Positions 27,211-35,947 of a stretch of DNA of 64,000 nucleotides are shown in pieces. The notes beneath the pieces are model-generated. The model was not told where the DNA came from, did no database searches, and saw nothing but the letters and a program-made list of their open reading frames with translations. Within the stretch, counting starts at the first letter, position 1. Each line of letters opens with the position of its first letter. A program made the translations under genes and the position numbers. The stretch covers positions 1 through 64,000 of the forward strand of contig QAKK01000041.1 in assembly GCA_003343845.1 (NCBI GenBank), in the 5' to 3' direction. Source of the DNA: Oscillospiraceae bacterium. Its GTDB lineage: Bacteria > Bacillota > Clostridia > Oscillospirales > CAG-272.

Positions 27211-29319
27211 ATGAAATGCAAGGTCCTGCATGAGACGCGGGGCAGGCTGCGCGTGCACCTCATCGGCTGCCGTCTGTCGCTTGCCGACGCGGACAAGTTA
27301 GAGGGATACCTTTCGGCAGTCCCCGGCGTGACGCATGCGAAAGTCTACGACCGCACCGCCGATGCCGTCGTCTGCTATGCGGGCAGCCGCGCCGCCGTGA
27401 TCGGCGCGTTTGCGCGCTACAACAAGGCAGACGCAGCACTCGACGCTTATCTGCCCGCACATTCGACGCGGGCGCTGAACCGCGAATTTGAAGACAACCT
27501 CGTCGGCGTGACGGTGCGCCGCTTTGCGTCAAAGCTGTTCTTCCCCGCCCCGCTGCGCGCCGTACTGGCGGTGATCAGGGGCATCCGCTATGCGTGGAAG
27601 GGGCTCTCCGCCCTGCGGCGCGGCAAGCTGACCGTCGAGGTGCTGGACGCCACCGCCGTCAGCGTTTCGCTGCTGCGCGGCGACTTCAAGACGGCGGCAT
27701 CCGTCATGTTCATGCTGAAGCTGGGCGAGATTCTCGAGGAGTGGACACGCAAGAAGTCGCTTGCCGACCTGGCAGACGCCATGTCGCTGCATGTGGACAA
27801 GGTCTGGCGCGTTGAGGACGGCGCCGAGGTGCTCGTCCCGATCGGCGAGGTCGCCGCGCATGACCGCATCGCGGTACGCACCGGCAACCTCATTCCGCTC
27901 GACGGCAAGGTCGTCTCGGGCGAAGCCGCCGTCAACCAGGCATCGATGACCGGCGAATCTCTCCCCGTGCAGAAGAGTGCGGGCGGCTTTGTCTACGCGG
28001 GCACGGTCGTAGAGGACGGCAGCATCGTCATCGAGGTGGAGAAGACCGCAGGCGGCGGTCGCTATGACCGCATCGTCAAGATGATCGAGGACTCCGAGCG
28101 GATGAAATCCGCCTCTGAGGCCCGCGCAACAAGCATTGCGGACCGTCTTGTGCCCTACACGCTCGGCGGCACGGTGCTGACCTGGCTGCTCACCCGCAAC
28201 GTCACGAAGACGCTGGCAGTGCTGATGGTGGACTTCTCCTGCGCCCTGAAGCTCGCAATCCCGATCGCGGTGATCTCCGCAATGCGCGAATGCAGTCTGC
28301 ACGGCATCACGGTCAAGGGCGGACACTATCTCGAGACAGTCGCCAAGGCGGACACCATCGTCTTTGACAAGACCGGCACACTGACCTATGCCACGCCGCG
28401 CGTTGCCGGCATCGTCACCTTCGGCGGGCATGCGGAGAGCGAGATGCTCCGCCTTGCCGCCTGCCTTGAGGAGCATTACCCGCACTCGATCGCCAATGCG
28501 GTCGTCGCCGAGGCGACGGCACGCGGGCTCGGGCACGAGGAGCGGCACGCCGAGGTGCAGTATGTCGTGGCGCACGGCATTGCCAGCGCAGTGGACAACG
28601 AGCGCGTGTGCATCGGCAGTGCGCACTTCATCTTTGAGGACGAAGCCTGCCGTGTCCCCGCAGGCGAGACAGACAAACTCGAATCGCTGCACGGTGAATA
28701 TTCCTATCTGTATCTCGCCATCGGCGGCGAGCTTGCCGCCGTGCTCTGCATCGACGACCCCATCAAGGCAGGCGCGCGCAATGCGATCCGCGCCCTACAC
28801 GATTGCGGCATCGGGCGCATCGTGATGATGACCGGCGACAACGAGAAGACCGCGGCGCGCGTGGCTGCCGCCGTCGGCGTGGACGATTTCCGCGCCGAGG
28901 TGCTGCCGGAGGACAAAGCAAACTTCGTCCGCGCCGAGCGCGAAGCCGGGCGCACGGTCATCATGGTGGGCGACGGCGTGAACGACACACCCGCCCTCTC
29001 CGAGGCGAATGTCGGCATCGCGGTCAGCACCGGCGCAGCGATCGCCCGCGAGGTGGCGGACGTGACCGTGCTCTCGGACGATCTCGACGCGCTTGTCACC
29101 CTGCGCCGCATTGCGGCGGCGCTGCAAGCCCGCATCGGGCACAATTACCGCACGATCGTTTCGTTCAACTCCCTGCTCATCCTGCTCGGCGTAACCGGGA
29201 CGATCCAGCCGACCTTCTCGGCGCTCCTGCACAACGCGTCCACGCTGGCGATCAGCCTGCGCAGCATGACGCCGCTCCTGCACAACGCGGAGCGCACGCC
29301 GAACGCGGAAAACGCTTGA
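27211..29319 (+). CDS. Heavy-metal translocating P-type ATPase with SCALK motif
   Basis: This 702-residue P1B-type ATPase has an N-terminal HMA_2-like domain (1-75) without the usual CxxC, the actuator motif TGES in NQASMTGESLPV, the phosphorylated Asp386 in DKTGT, the HP motif of the nucleotide domain in EHYPHSIANAVV, and MTGDN and GDGVND hinges. The metal-site helix reads VDFSCALKLAIP (Cys344), so the normal CPC/SPC motif is replaced by SCALK. The metal therefore cannot be assigned by motif; relatives are annotated only as heavy-metal ATPases. GGAGG lies 10 bases before the chosen ATG. Confidence 0.9.
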   Translation: MKCKVLHETRGRLRVHLIGCRLSLADADKLEGYLSAVPGVTHAKVYDRTADAVVCYAGSRAAVIGAFARYNKADAALDAYLPAHSTRALNREFEDNLVGVTVRRFASKLFFPAPLRAVLAVIRGIRYAWKGLSALRRGKLTVEVLDATAVSVSLLRGDFKTAASVMFMLKLGEILEEWTRKKSLADLADAMSLHVDKVWRVEDGAEVLVPIGEVAAHDRIAVRTGNLIPLDGKVVSGEAAVNQASMTGESLPVQKSAGGFVYAGTVVEDGSIVIEVEKTAGGGRYDRIVKMIEDSERMKSASEARATSIADRLVPYTLGGTVLTWLLTRNVTKTLAVLMVDFSCALKLAIPIAVISAMRECSLHGITVKGGHYLETVAKADTIVFDKTGTLTYATPRVAGIVTFGGHAESEMLRLAACLEEHYPHSIANAVVAEATARGLGHEERHAEVQYVVAHGIASAVDNERVCIGSAHFIFEDEACRVPAGETDKLESLHGEYSYLYLAIGGELAAVLCIDDPIKAGARNAIRALHDCGIGRIVMMTGDNEKTAARVAAAVGVDDFRAEVLPEDKANFVRAEREAGRTVIMVGDGVNDTPALSEANVGIAVSTGAAIAREVADVTVLSDDLDALVTLRRIAAALQARIGHNYRTIVSFNSLLILLGVTGTIQPTFSALLHNASTLAISLRSMTPLLHNAERTPNAENA

Positions 29320-29339
29320 CGTGGGAAACAATCGGCGCT

Positions 29340-29374
29340 AAAATAGTTACGTGCAGCCGCACGGAACTATTTTT
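29340..29374 (+). terminator. Terminator after the metal ATPase gene
   Basis: AAAATAGTT (29340-29348) pairs with AACTATTTT (29365-29373), with an inner CGTGC/GCACG stem. It starts 20 bases after the ATPase stop and before the next gene. Confidence 0.8.
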
Positions 29375-29391
29375 GATTTTTAGGAAACATC

Positions 29392-30201
29392 ATGAACAAC
29401 GGATACTGCATCATAGACGCACACTGCCACATCTACCCCGCAAAGATCGCCGCCCGCGCCGCCGCGGGCATCGGCACCTTCTACCGCACCAAATCCGCCT
29501 GCGGCGGTACGGCGGAAGAACTGCTCCGCCGCGCAGATGCCTGCGGCATTGACCGTTTCATCGTGGAATCGGTCGCCACCTCGGCGCATCAGGTGCGGGA
29601 CATCAACGAATTCATCGCCGCCGAAGTCGCCGCAGCAGGCGGTCGTTTCTTCGGGCTCGGCACGCTCTATCCCGACAGCCCCGACCTTGTCGGCGACTAC
29701 CGCCATCTGCGAGAGCTGGGTCTGCACGGCATCAAGCTGCACCCCGACATCCAGGGCTTCAAGATTGACGACTTCCGCTGCCTCAGAATCTACGAAATGT
29801 GCGAGGCGGACGGGCTGCCCATCCTCATGCACACCGGCGACAGCCGCTATGACTACTCCAACCCGAACCGCCTCATCCCGATCCTGCGCATCTACACCGG
29901 GCTGAAGCTGATTGCCGCGCACATGGGCGGCTACACGATGTGGGAGGAGGCAAGCCGCAAGCTCTGCGACATCGAAAACATCACGGTGGACTGCTCGTCC
30001 ACTCTGCCCTATCTATCGCGTGAGACTGCCGTCGAGATCATCCGCCGCTATGGTGCGGGGCGCGTGCTGTTCGGCACGGACTATCCGCTCTGGACGCCGG
30101 AGGGCGAACTCACGTCCTTTTTCTCACTCGGGCTGACCCCGGAAGAGAACAAAGCCATCCTCGCCGACAACGCCCGCCGCGTCTTCGGCATCGCGGAATA
30201 A
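29392..30201 (+). CDS. Amidohydrolase_2 family metal-dependent hydrolase
   Basis: This 269-residue TIM-barrel protein has the metal-binding HxH in IDAHCHIYPAK near residue 12, a conserved lysine/histidine strand GIKLHPDIQGFKID, the metal His in PILMHTGDSRYDYSNP, the strand IAAHMGGY and the Asp in VLFGTDYPLWTPEGEL. The closest group is the Amidohydrolase_2 (PF04909) set of decarboxylases and hydrolases. The substrate is unknown. AGGAAA precedes the ATG, and the gene is flanked by terminators, so it is probably a single-gene unit. Confidence 0.85.
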   Translation: MNNGYCIIDAHCHIYPAKIAARAAAGIGTFYRTKSACGGTAEELLRRADACGIDRFIVESVATSAHQVRDINEFIAAEVAAAGGRFFGLGTLYPDSPDLVGDYRHLRELGLHGIKLHPDIQGFKIDDFRCLRIYEMCEADGLPILMHTGDSRYDYSNPNRLIPILRIYTGLKLIAAHMGGYTMWEEASRKLCDIENITVDCSSTLPYLSRETAVEIIRRYGAGRVLFGTDYPLWTPEGELTSFFSLGLTPEENKAILADNARRVFGIAE

Positions 30202-30273
30202 AAAAACCGTCCTACGGTAAAGAATTTTTGCGTATCCGTAAAGGCGACAGATCGTCACACCTATAAGCCTTGC

Positions 30274-30305
30274 AAAAAAGGAACGGCAGCAGCCGTTCCT
30301 TTTTC
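30274..30305. terminator. Bidirectional terminator between the amidohydrolase and nrnA
   Basis: AAAGGAACGGC (30277-30287) pairs with GCCGTTCCTTT (30292-30302), with an A-run before and Ts after. It lies between convergent genes. Confidence 0.92.
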
Positions 30306-30309
30306 CGTT

Positions 30310-31275
30310 TTACTTTTCTTTTTCAATCTCGCGAAGCAGCATCTGCAAGGCGGCGTCGCCGCTTGCCGCCTCGATGGTGCAGCCCGCGGCAAGCAGATGC
30401 CCGCCGCCGCCGAACGCGGCGGCAATGCCGGAGACCGATGTATTGTCATTGCCGCGCAGGGACACGCGGTAGACGCCCGCCTTCGGCGCGCCCTTGATGA
30501 CGATCGCGATCTGCACGCCGCGCACGCTGCGCGCGATGTCCACCGCCGTCTCAAAGTCCGCCATGACAAGCCCGTCCGTGTAATCGGTGTTTTCGATCAC
30601 AATCGCCGACACGCGCCCGCCGTCAAAGAGCCGCAGGCGGCTCTGTGCCAGCCCCTCGGCGCGGATCTGCGACATCTCCTTGGTGTCAAACAGCAGCTGA
30701 TTCACCCGCGCGCCGTCCACACCCGCCGTCAGCAGCGCCGCCGCGCGCAGATGCGTGGACGGCGTGACGTTGGCATACTTGAAGCAGCCGGTGTCCGACG
30801 CGATCGCGCCGAAGACCGCTGCCTTTGCCGTCATCGGCAAGCGGGAAAGCCCGGTCTCGGCATACAGGTCAAACAAGATCTCGCCGGTCGCCGCCGCGGC
30901 GGGATCGACAAATTCGCGTGCCGCATAGGGCGTGCTGACCTCGTGGTGGTCAATGCGGATCGCCACCCTATGTTCCAGCGCCTCGCGCAGCCCCCCGAGC
31001 TGCACCGCCGACGCCACGTCCGTACAGATCACGGTCACATCGTCGAGGTCGTCCGGCAGGGTCTCGAGCAGCTCCACGCCGTCGCAGAGAAAGCGTAGGC
31101 GCAGCGGCAGCGGCTCGGGAAACAGCACGCGCGCACGCGCGCCGCCTGCGATGAGATACGCCGCGAGCGATGCCGCGCTGCCCGCGCAGTCCCCGTCCGG
31201 GTGGCTGTGCCCGACGACGAGCGCATCCCGCACGCCGTCAAGCGCCGCGCGCAGGGCGGAAATATCCACGCTCAT
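30310..31275 (-). CDS. nrnA: Oligoribonuclease / 3'-phosphoadenosine 5'-phosphate phosphatase NrnA
   Basis: This 321-residue DHH-DHHA1 phosphoesterase degrades very short RNA (nanoRNA) and pAp. Motif I is VGHSHPDGDCAGS (H23, D27, D29), with Asn of the usual HNPDGD replaced by His. The DHH motif lies in IRIDHHEVSTPYA, and the DHHA1 substrate motif is GGGHLLAAGC near the C-terminus. It overlaps rbfA by 4 bases, an arrangement common in Clostridia, where the pair follows infB. Here infB is not adjacent. Confidence 0.93.
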   Translation of the reverse strand: MSVDISALRAALDGVRDALVVGHSHPDGDCAGSAASLAAYLIAGGARARVLFPEPLPLRLRFLCDGVELLETLPDDLDDVTVICTDVASAVQLGGLREALEHRVAIRIDHHEVSTPYAAREFVDPAAAATGEILFDLYAETGLSRLPMTAKAAVFGAIASDTGCFKYANVTPSTHLRAAALLTAGVDGARVNQLLFDTKEMSQIRAEGLAQSRLRLFDGGRVSAIVIENTDYTDGLVMADFETAVDIARSVRGVQIAIVIKGAPKAGVYRVSLRGNDNTSVSGIAAAFGGGGHLLAAGCTIEAASGDAALQMLLREIEKEK

Positions 31276-31634
31276 TCGCTTTCCTTTCCGCCATCCGTCG
31301 TTTTGATGTCTTCGAGCAGCTTGGAAATGTGCGCGCCGTAGCGGATGGAATCGTCAAACACGAAGTTGAACTCGGGCGTGTTGCGCAGGTTGAGCCGCGC
31401 CGCGATCTCGCGGCGGATGAAGCCCTTCGCGCTGTCCAACCCTTTTTTCGTCTCTTTGGGATCGCCGCCGAGCACCGAAAAATACACGGTGGCGTACTTC
31501 ATATCCGGCGTGACCTGCGCCGCCGTGATGCTGACCATCCCGCCCGAGACGCGCGGATCCTTGATCTCGCGCAGCAGTGCCGACAGCTCCTTCTGCATCT
31601 CGTCGTTGATGCGTCCTCTTCTGTAATTTGCCAT
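31272..31634 (-). CDS. rbfA: 30S ribosome-binding factor RbfA
   Basis: This 120-residue KH-type protein assists late 16S rRNA processing and 30S maturation. Typical segments are RINDEMQKELSALLREIKDP, a VTPDMKYATVYFSVLG strand and the conserved PEFNFVFDDSIRYG loop near the end. It has its own promoter and is coupled to nrnA by a 4-base overlap. The normal upstream partners nusA and infB are not here. Confidence 0.96.
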   Translation of the reverse strand: MANYRRGRINDEMQKELSALLREIKDPRVSGGMVSITAAQVTPDMKYATVYFSVLGGDPKETKKGLDSAKGFIRREIAARLNLRNTPEFNFVFDDSIRYGAHISKLLEDIKTTDGGKESE

Positions 31635-31681
31635 GTGTTACCTCTATCTCGCGGGCGCGCCCGCGTCTTGTTCTGCCCATT

Positions 31682-31710
31682 ATTGTACCACAACGGCACG
31701 GACGATTCAA
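31682..31710 (-). promoter_or_regulatory. Promoter of rbfA-nrnA
   Basis: On the minus strand TTGAAT (31710-31705) and TACAAT (31687-31682) are separated by 17 bases, about 50 bases upstream of rbfA. Confidence 0.75.
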
Positions 31711-31747
31711 TATCTTTCATTAAATAAGGGGAAAAGCCGCAAAAACG

Positions 31748-31776
31748 TTGCTTTTTTCACAAACCTGTACTATAAT
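31748..31776 (+). promoter_or_regulatory. Promoter of galU
   Basis: TTGCTT (31748-31753) and TATAAT (31771-31776) with a 17-base spacer lie about 65 bases upstream of the galU start. Confidence 0.85.
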
Positions 31777-31839
31777 AGAGGATGTTAATGTATCTTGGGT
31801 TCGTTTGCCCACGGGCGCGAGCCCCAAACGGAGGAACGA

Positions 31840-32712
31840 ATGAAGAAGGTCACAAAAGCGATCATCCCCGCGGCAGGTCTCGGCACGCGCATGCTGCCGA
31901 TCTCCCGTGCCGTCCCCAAGGAAATGCTCCCCATCATGGACTATCCCGCCATCTATTACCTGGTCAAGGAAGCTGCAGACAGCGGCATCACCGACGTGCT
32001 CATCATCACGGGGCGCGACAAGACCCCGATGGAGGAATTTTTCGACTACTCGCCCGAATACGACGCTGCCCTTGCAAAGAAGGGACGCGACGCCGACCGC
32101 GATGCCCTGCACGCGGCATGCGATCTTGCCAACGTCTATTTTCTGCGGCAGAAAGAGCCGCGCGGGCTCGGGCACGCCGTCCTGCGCGCGAAGAATTTCA
32201 TCGGTGACGAGCCGTTTGCCGTGCTGTACGGCGACGATATCATCTTCAGCGAGAAGCCCGTCACCCGCCAGCTGATGGACACCTATGAGACCTACGGCAG
32301 AGCTGCCGTAGGCGTCAAGGAAGTGCCGCGCGAACAGCTCTCGAAATACTGCTCGATGAAAGCCGCGCCCATCGAGGGCTCGGACACCGAATTTTTCGTG
32401 GACGACATGATCGAAAAGCCGAAGCCGGGCGAGGAATTTTCCAACCTGGCGATCCTCGGCAGAGTCCTGCTCACGCCCGAAATTTTTACGATTCTCGAAC
32501 ATACCGCGCCCGGCGCGGGCGGCGAAGTGCAGCTGACCGACGCGATGGCTGTCTATGCCCGCACGCGCGGCGTGACCGCGAAAATCTTCGAGGGCGACCG
32601 CTATGACATCGGCTCGAAGCTCGGCTTCGCCGAGGCGAATTTTGTCAAGGCGCTTGAGCACCCGGAAACAGCGGCGGCTTTTGCCGAATTTGTGAAGAAC
32701 TACCGTTTCTGA
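31840..32712 (+). CDS. galU: UTP-glucose-1-phosphate uridylyltransferase
   Basis: This 290-residue enzyme makes UDP-glucose for glycolipids, wall polymers and exopolysaccharide. The nucleotide-binding start is KAIIPAAGLGTRMLPISRAV, followed by PKEMLPIMDYPAIYYLVKEA, VLYGDDIIFSEKP and the sugar-binding GEVQLTDAMAV and YDIGSKLGFAEANF. Length is typical. The start at 31840 has GGAGGA 4 bases upstream; a frame beginning at 31795 is less likely. It starts a plus-strand run of genes. Confidence 0.97.
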   Translation: MKKVTKAIIPAAGLGTRMLPISRAVPKEMLPIMDYPAIYYLVKEAADSGITDVLIITGRDKTPMEEFFDYSPEYDAALAKKGRDADRDALHAACDLANVYFLRQKEPRGLGHAVLRAKNFIGDEPFAVLYGDDIIFSEKPVTRQLMDTYETYGRAAVGVKEVPREQLSKYCSMKAAPIEGSDTEFFVDDMIEKPKPGEEFSNLAILGRVLLTPEIFTILEHTAPGAGGEVQLTDAMAVYARTRGVTAKIFEGDRYDIGSKLGFAEANFVKALEHPETAAAFAEFVKNYRF

Positions 32713-32729
32713 GAAAAAAGGAGGCTCCG

Positions 32730-33218
32730 ATGGACAGAGTATCGAAGGAAAACTACTATCTTGACATCGCCGAGATCGTCTCGGAGCGCAGCACCTGCCT
32801 GCGCCGCCGCTTCGGCTCGATCATCGTCAAGAACGACAGCATTGTCGCCACGGGTTACAACGGCGCACCCCGCGGGCGCAAGAACTGCAGCGACCTCGCC
32901 TCCTGCAAGCGCGAGGAAATGAACATCCCGCGCGGCGAGCGCTACGAGCTCTGCCGCTCGGTGCATGCCGAGGCAAACGCCATCATCGCCGCGCCCCGCA
33001 CCGAGATGCTCGGCGCGACGCTCTACATGTGCTGCACCTCGCCGCGTGACGGCTCCATCATGCCGGACACGTCCAACTGCATGATGTGCAAGCGCATGAT
33101 CATCAACGCGGGCATCGAATGGGTCGTCATCCGCGACACGAAGGACGGCTACCGCAAGATCGCCGTCTCGGACTGGCTGGAGAACGACGACAGCCTCGGC
33201 ACGGCGCTCGGCTACTGA
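32730..33218 (+). CDS. Deoxycytidylate/cytidine deaminase family protein (ComEB-like)
   Basis: This 162-residue zinc enzyme is related to dCMP deaminase, which converts dCMP to dUMP for thymidylate synthesis. The zinc site is HAEANAII with its catalytic Glu, and the second half is TSNCMMCKRMIINAGIEWVV. The usual PCxxC reads SNCMMC, so the Pro is missing but both Cys are kept. The N-terminal AEIVSERSTCLRRRFGSIIV and GYNGAPRG stretches match the family. It follows galU by 17 bases. Confidence 0.88.
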   Translation: MDRVSKENYYLDIAEIVSERSTCLRRRFGSIIVKNDSIVATGYNGAPRGRKNCSDLASCKREEMNIPRGERYELCRSVHAEANAIIAAPRTEMLGATLYMCCTSPRDGSIMPDTSNCMMCKRMIINAGIEWVVIRDTKDGYRKIAVSDWLENDDSLGTALGY

Positions 33219-33219
33219 T

Positions 33220-33720
33220 ATGCAGACGACCGAACCGAAATTTATCGTCAAGGACATCCGCACAAAGGACATCCGCGTCTACTGCTTTGTCTGTACCGGC
33301 AACACCTGCCGCTCACCGATGGCGGCGGCGCTGCTGACCGCTGCGGGCGCGGGGCGCGGCTACCTCGCGTTCAGCCGCGGCATCGCAGCAAAGGACGGCT
33401 CGCCCATCAGCGAAAACGCGGCGCTGGCATTGGAAGAAGCGGGCATCGAGAGCCGGGGACGCAACGACTACCGCAGCCACCGCTCCGTACGGTTCACCGC
33501 GGCGGACTTTGACCGCTGCGACGGCGTGTTCTGCCTGACGGCGGCGCATGCCGAGGCGCTGATCGGCGCTTTTCCCGAACACGCATCCCGGATCCGTGTG
33601 CTCGGCGAGATCCCGAACCCGCACGGCGGCGACCTCGCCTGCTACAAAGCCTGCCTTGCCGACATCCGCCGCGCGATGGCAGACGCCTTCCCGATGCTGT
33701 TTGCGGAGGGCGACGCATGA
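33220..33720 (+). CDS. Low-molecular-weight protein-tyrosine phosphatase-like protein
   Basis: This 166-residue protein has the phosphate loop VCTGNTCRSP (Cys25 and Arg31) of low-molecular-weight protein phosphatases and arginine phosphatases of the YwlE type. The helix and strand order SRGIAAKDGSPISENAALAL, FCLTAAHAEALIGAFP and HGGDLACYKACLADI fit YwlE. The residue in the general-acid position is Asn133 (IPNPHGG) where the family has Asp. The double Cys/Thr loop CTGNTC is closest to the arginine phosphatase group. It overlaps rimI by 4 bases and so belongs to a dCMP deaminase-phosphatase-rimI-tsaD run. Confidence 0.82.
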   Translation: MQTTEPKFIVKDIRTKDIRVYCFVCTGNTCRSPMAAALLTAAGAGRGYLAFSRGIAAKDGSPISENAALALEEAGIESRGRNDYRSHRSVRFTAADFDRCDGVFCLTAAHAEALIGAFPEHASRIRVLGEIPNPHGGDLACYKACLADIRRAMADAFPMLFAEGDA

Positions 33721-34160
33721 CGGCGGTGACGGTGCGCGCGGCGCGCGCGGACGACATTCCCGCCGTGGCAGCGCTGGAAAAGCTGTGCTTTTCCCATCCG
33801 TGGAGCGCAGACGACTTTGCAAAGATGTGCGCCGATCCCGCGCGCACGCTGCTTGTCGCCGAGGCGGACGGCGCTTTCTGCGGCTACATCGCCGCCTACA
33901 CCGTGCTGGGCGAGACCGACATCACGACCGTCGCCGTCCCGCCCGCTCTGCGCGGGCGCGGCGCCGGACGCGCACTGGTGCGCGCCCTCCTCGACAAGGT
34001 CGGCGGCACGGTCTACCTCGAGGTGCGGAAAAGCAACACCCCCGCCCGCGCGCTCTACGCCGCGCTCGGCTTTGCCGAATGCGGCACGCGCAAAAACTAC
34101 TACGAAAGTCCCCGCGAAGACGCGGTGCTCTGCCGCTGTGACGCGGCGAAGCATGTCTGA
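33717..34160 (+). CDS. rimI: Ribosomal protein alanine N-acetyltransferase RimI-like
   Basis: This 147-residue GNAT protein acetylates the N-terminal Ala of S18 in the studied cases. GNAT marks are VRAARADDIPAVAALEKLCF, the acetyl-CoA strand ITTVAVPPALRGRGAGRALV and the C-terminal NTPARALYAALGFAECGTRKNYYE. The pairing with tsaD is the common bacterial arrangement. Other GNAT substrates cannot be excluded by sequence alone. Confidence 0.9.
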   Translation: MTAVTVRAARADDIPAVAALEKLCFSHPWSADDFAKMCADPARTLLVAEADGAFCGYIAAYTVLGETDITTVAVPPALRGRGAGRALVRALLDKVGGTVYLEVRKSNTPARALYAALGFAECGTRKNYYESPREDAVLCRCDAAKHV

Positions 34161-34211
34161 GCTGCGCGGCAGGCATGCCGGCAATAAGGGCATCACGATA
34201 AAGGATTTGTT

Positions 34212-35213
34212 ATGTACATTTTAGGAATCGAAAGCTCCTGCGACGAGACCAGCGCGGCTGTGGTCGAGGCGGACGACAGTTCCCGCCGCATCGCCGCCGA
34301 CATTGTGGCGTCGCAGATCGACATTCACCGTCTCTACGGCGGCGTTGTCCCCGAGATCGCGGGGCGCGCCCACATCGAGGCGGTCACGCGCATCACGCAT
34401 GAGGCGCTGGACGAGGCGAAGATCACGCTCGGCGACGTCGGGCTGGTCGCCGTCACCTCGCATCCGGGGCTGATCGGCGCACTGCTCGTCGGCGTCAACT
34501 TTGCCAAGTCGCTCGCCGTGGCAAACGGCATTCCGCTGGTCGGCGTGGACCATGTACGCGCGCACATTGCCGCCGCCTATGCGGCGTATCCAGACCTTGC
34601 GCCCCCCTTTCTCGGCGTGGTGCTCTCTGGCGGGCACACCTCGTTTTACATCGTGGACGGCTATGCGTCCTTCCACGAGATCGGCTCGACGCGAGACGAC
34701 GCGGCGGGCGAAGCCTTTGATAAAATCGGGCGCGTGATCGGGATGCCCTATCCCGGCGGCGCGGCGATGGATCGCCTCGCCTACGAGGGGAACCCGCACG
34801 CCTACAAGCTGCCCTCCCCCGCGCTTGCAGGCGACACGCTGGACTTCTCGTTCTCGGGACTCAAGACCGCCGCGCTCAACCTCATCCACAACGCCGCCGA
34901 CCGCGGCGAAGAAGTGAGCCGCGCCGACCTTGCCGCCTCCTTCACCGCCACCGTTGCCGACGGCTTTGCCAAGAAGCTCGGTATGGCGCTGGACGCGACC
35001 GGGCTTTCCACCGTGGTCGTGGCGGGCGGCGTTTCCGCCAACTCGCACCTGCGCGCCGCTGCGGATAACGTCTGCAAGCAGCACGGCGCGCGCCTCTGCC
35101 TGCCGCCGCTGAACCTGTGCGGCGACAACGCGGCGATGGTCGCGCTCCAGGGCTACTATGAATACAAGTGCGGCGCACGCGCCGCTTCCGACCTCAACGC
35201 TTCCGCTGTCTGA
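34212..35213 (+). CDS. tsaD: tRNA t6A threonylcarbamoyltransferase TsaD
   Basis: This 333-residue enzyme transfers threonylcarbamoyl to A37 of ANN-decoding tRNAs, with TsaB and TsaE, encoded at 48.5-49.7 kb. ASKHA-fold motifs are ILGIESSCDETSAAVVEAD, the metal site with VDHVRAHIAAAY, LSGGHTSFY, the segment GIGRVIGMPYPGG-like IGRVIGMPYPGGAAMD, VVAGGVSANSHLR and CGDNAAMVA. Length is typical. It follows rimI after 51 bases. Confidence 0.97.
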   Translation: MYILGIESSCDETSAAVVEADDSSRRIAADIVASQIDIHRLYGGVVPEIAGRAHIEAVTRITHEALDEAKITLGDVGLVAVTSHPGLIGALLVGVNFAKSLAVANGIPLVGVDHVRAHIAAAYAAYPDLAPPFLGVVLSGGHTSFYIVDGYASFHEIGSTRDDAAGEAFDKIGRVIGMPYPGGAAMDRLAYEGNPHAYKLPSPALAGDTLDFSFSGLKTAALNLIHNAADRGEEVSRADLAASFTATVADGFAKKLGMALDATGLSTVVVAGGVSANSHLRAAADNVCKQHGARLCLPPLNLCGDNAAMVALQGYYEYKCGARAASDLNASAV

Positions 35214-35242
35214 GGCGCAACTTTCTCGAAAGGGATGAAATC

Positions 35243-35926
35243 ATGGAAGAGATCAATCAGGAAAAAGCAAAATCCGCGGGCTATCGCATTTCCCCCGCCG
35301 TCATCAAGCGCCTGCCGCGCTATTTCCGGTATCTGCGCGAGCTGAAAGAGGCAGGCAGAATGCGCATCAGCTCGGGCGAGCTGTCCAAGATGATGAACGT
35401 CACCGCCTCGCAGATCCGACAGGACCTCAACTGCTTCGGCGGCTTCGGTCAGCAGGGCTACGGCTACAACGTGAAGTACCTCTACAGCAAGATCAGCGAA
35501 ATTCTCGGCGTGGACGAGGGCTACCGCGCGATCATCGTCGGCGCGGGTCACCTGGGTCTTGCGCTGGTCGGCAGCCCGATGTTTCAGAAGCGCGGCATCA
35601 CGCTGACGGCGCTGTTTGACGTTTCGCCCGCCATCGTCGGCGCGGAATACGGCGTGCTGCACGTGTACCATGTAGATCGCCTTGCCGAATATGTGCGCCA
35701 GAACGACGTAGATCTCGCTGTCCTGACCCTGCCGCGTGCCTACGCCAAGGAGACGGCGGAGAAACTGGCGGCGCTCGGCGTCAAAGGGATCCTCAACTTC
35801 ACCAATGTGGAGCTTGACCTCGCGCACACAAATACCGCCGTGCAGAACGTACACATCGGTGACTCGCTGATGCAGCTGACCTACAAGATGCGCGCAGGCG
35901 CGTCGAAGGACGAAGGCGAAGAATAA
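35243..35926 (+). CDS. rex: Redox-sensing transcriptional repressor Rex
   Basis: This 227-residue repressor senses the NADH/NAD ratio and controls fermentation genes. The N-terminal winged helix includes ISPAVIKRLPRYFRYLREL and SGELSKMMNVTASQIRQDLN with GGFGQQGYGYNV, and the Rossmann domain shows AIIVGAGHLGLALVGSPMF. The start at 35243 has AAAGGG upstream and directly follows tsaD. No Rex operator site can be confidently picked here. Confidence 0.96.
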   Translation: MEEINQEKAKSAGYRISPAVIKRLPRYFRYLRELKEAGRMRISSGELSKMMNVTASQIRQDLNCFGGFGQQGYGYNVKYLYSKISEILGVDEGYRAIIVGAGHLGLALVGSPMFQKRGITLTALFDVSPAIVGAEYGVLHVYHVDRLAEYVRQNDVDLAVLTLPRAYAKETAEKLAALGVKGILNFTNVELDLAHTNTAVQNVHIGDSLMQLTYKMRAGASKDEGEE

Positions 35927-35947
35927 ATCTCCGAGGGCAAAGGCAAA

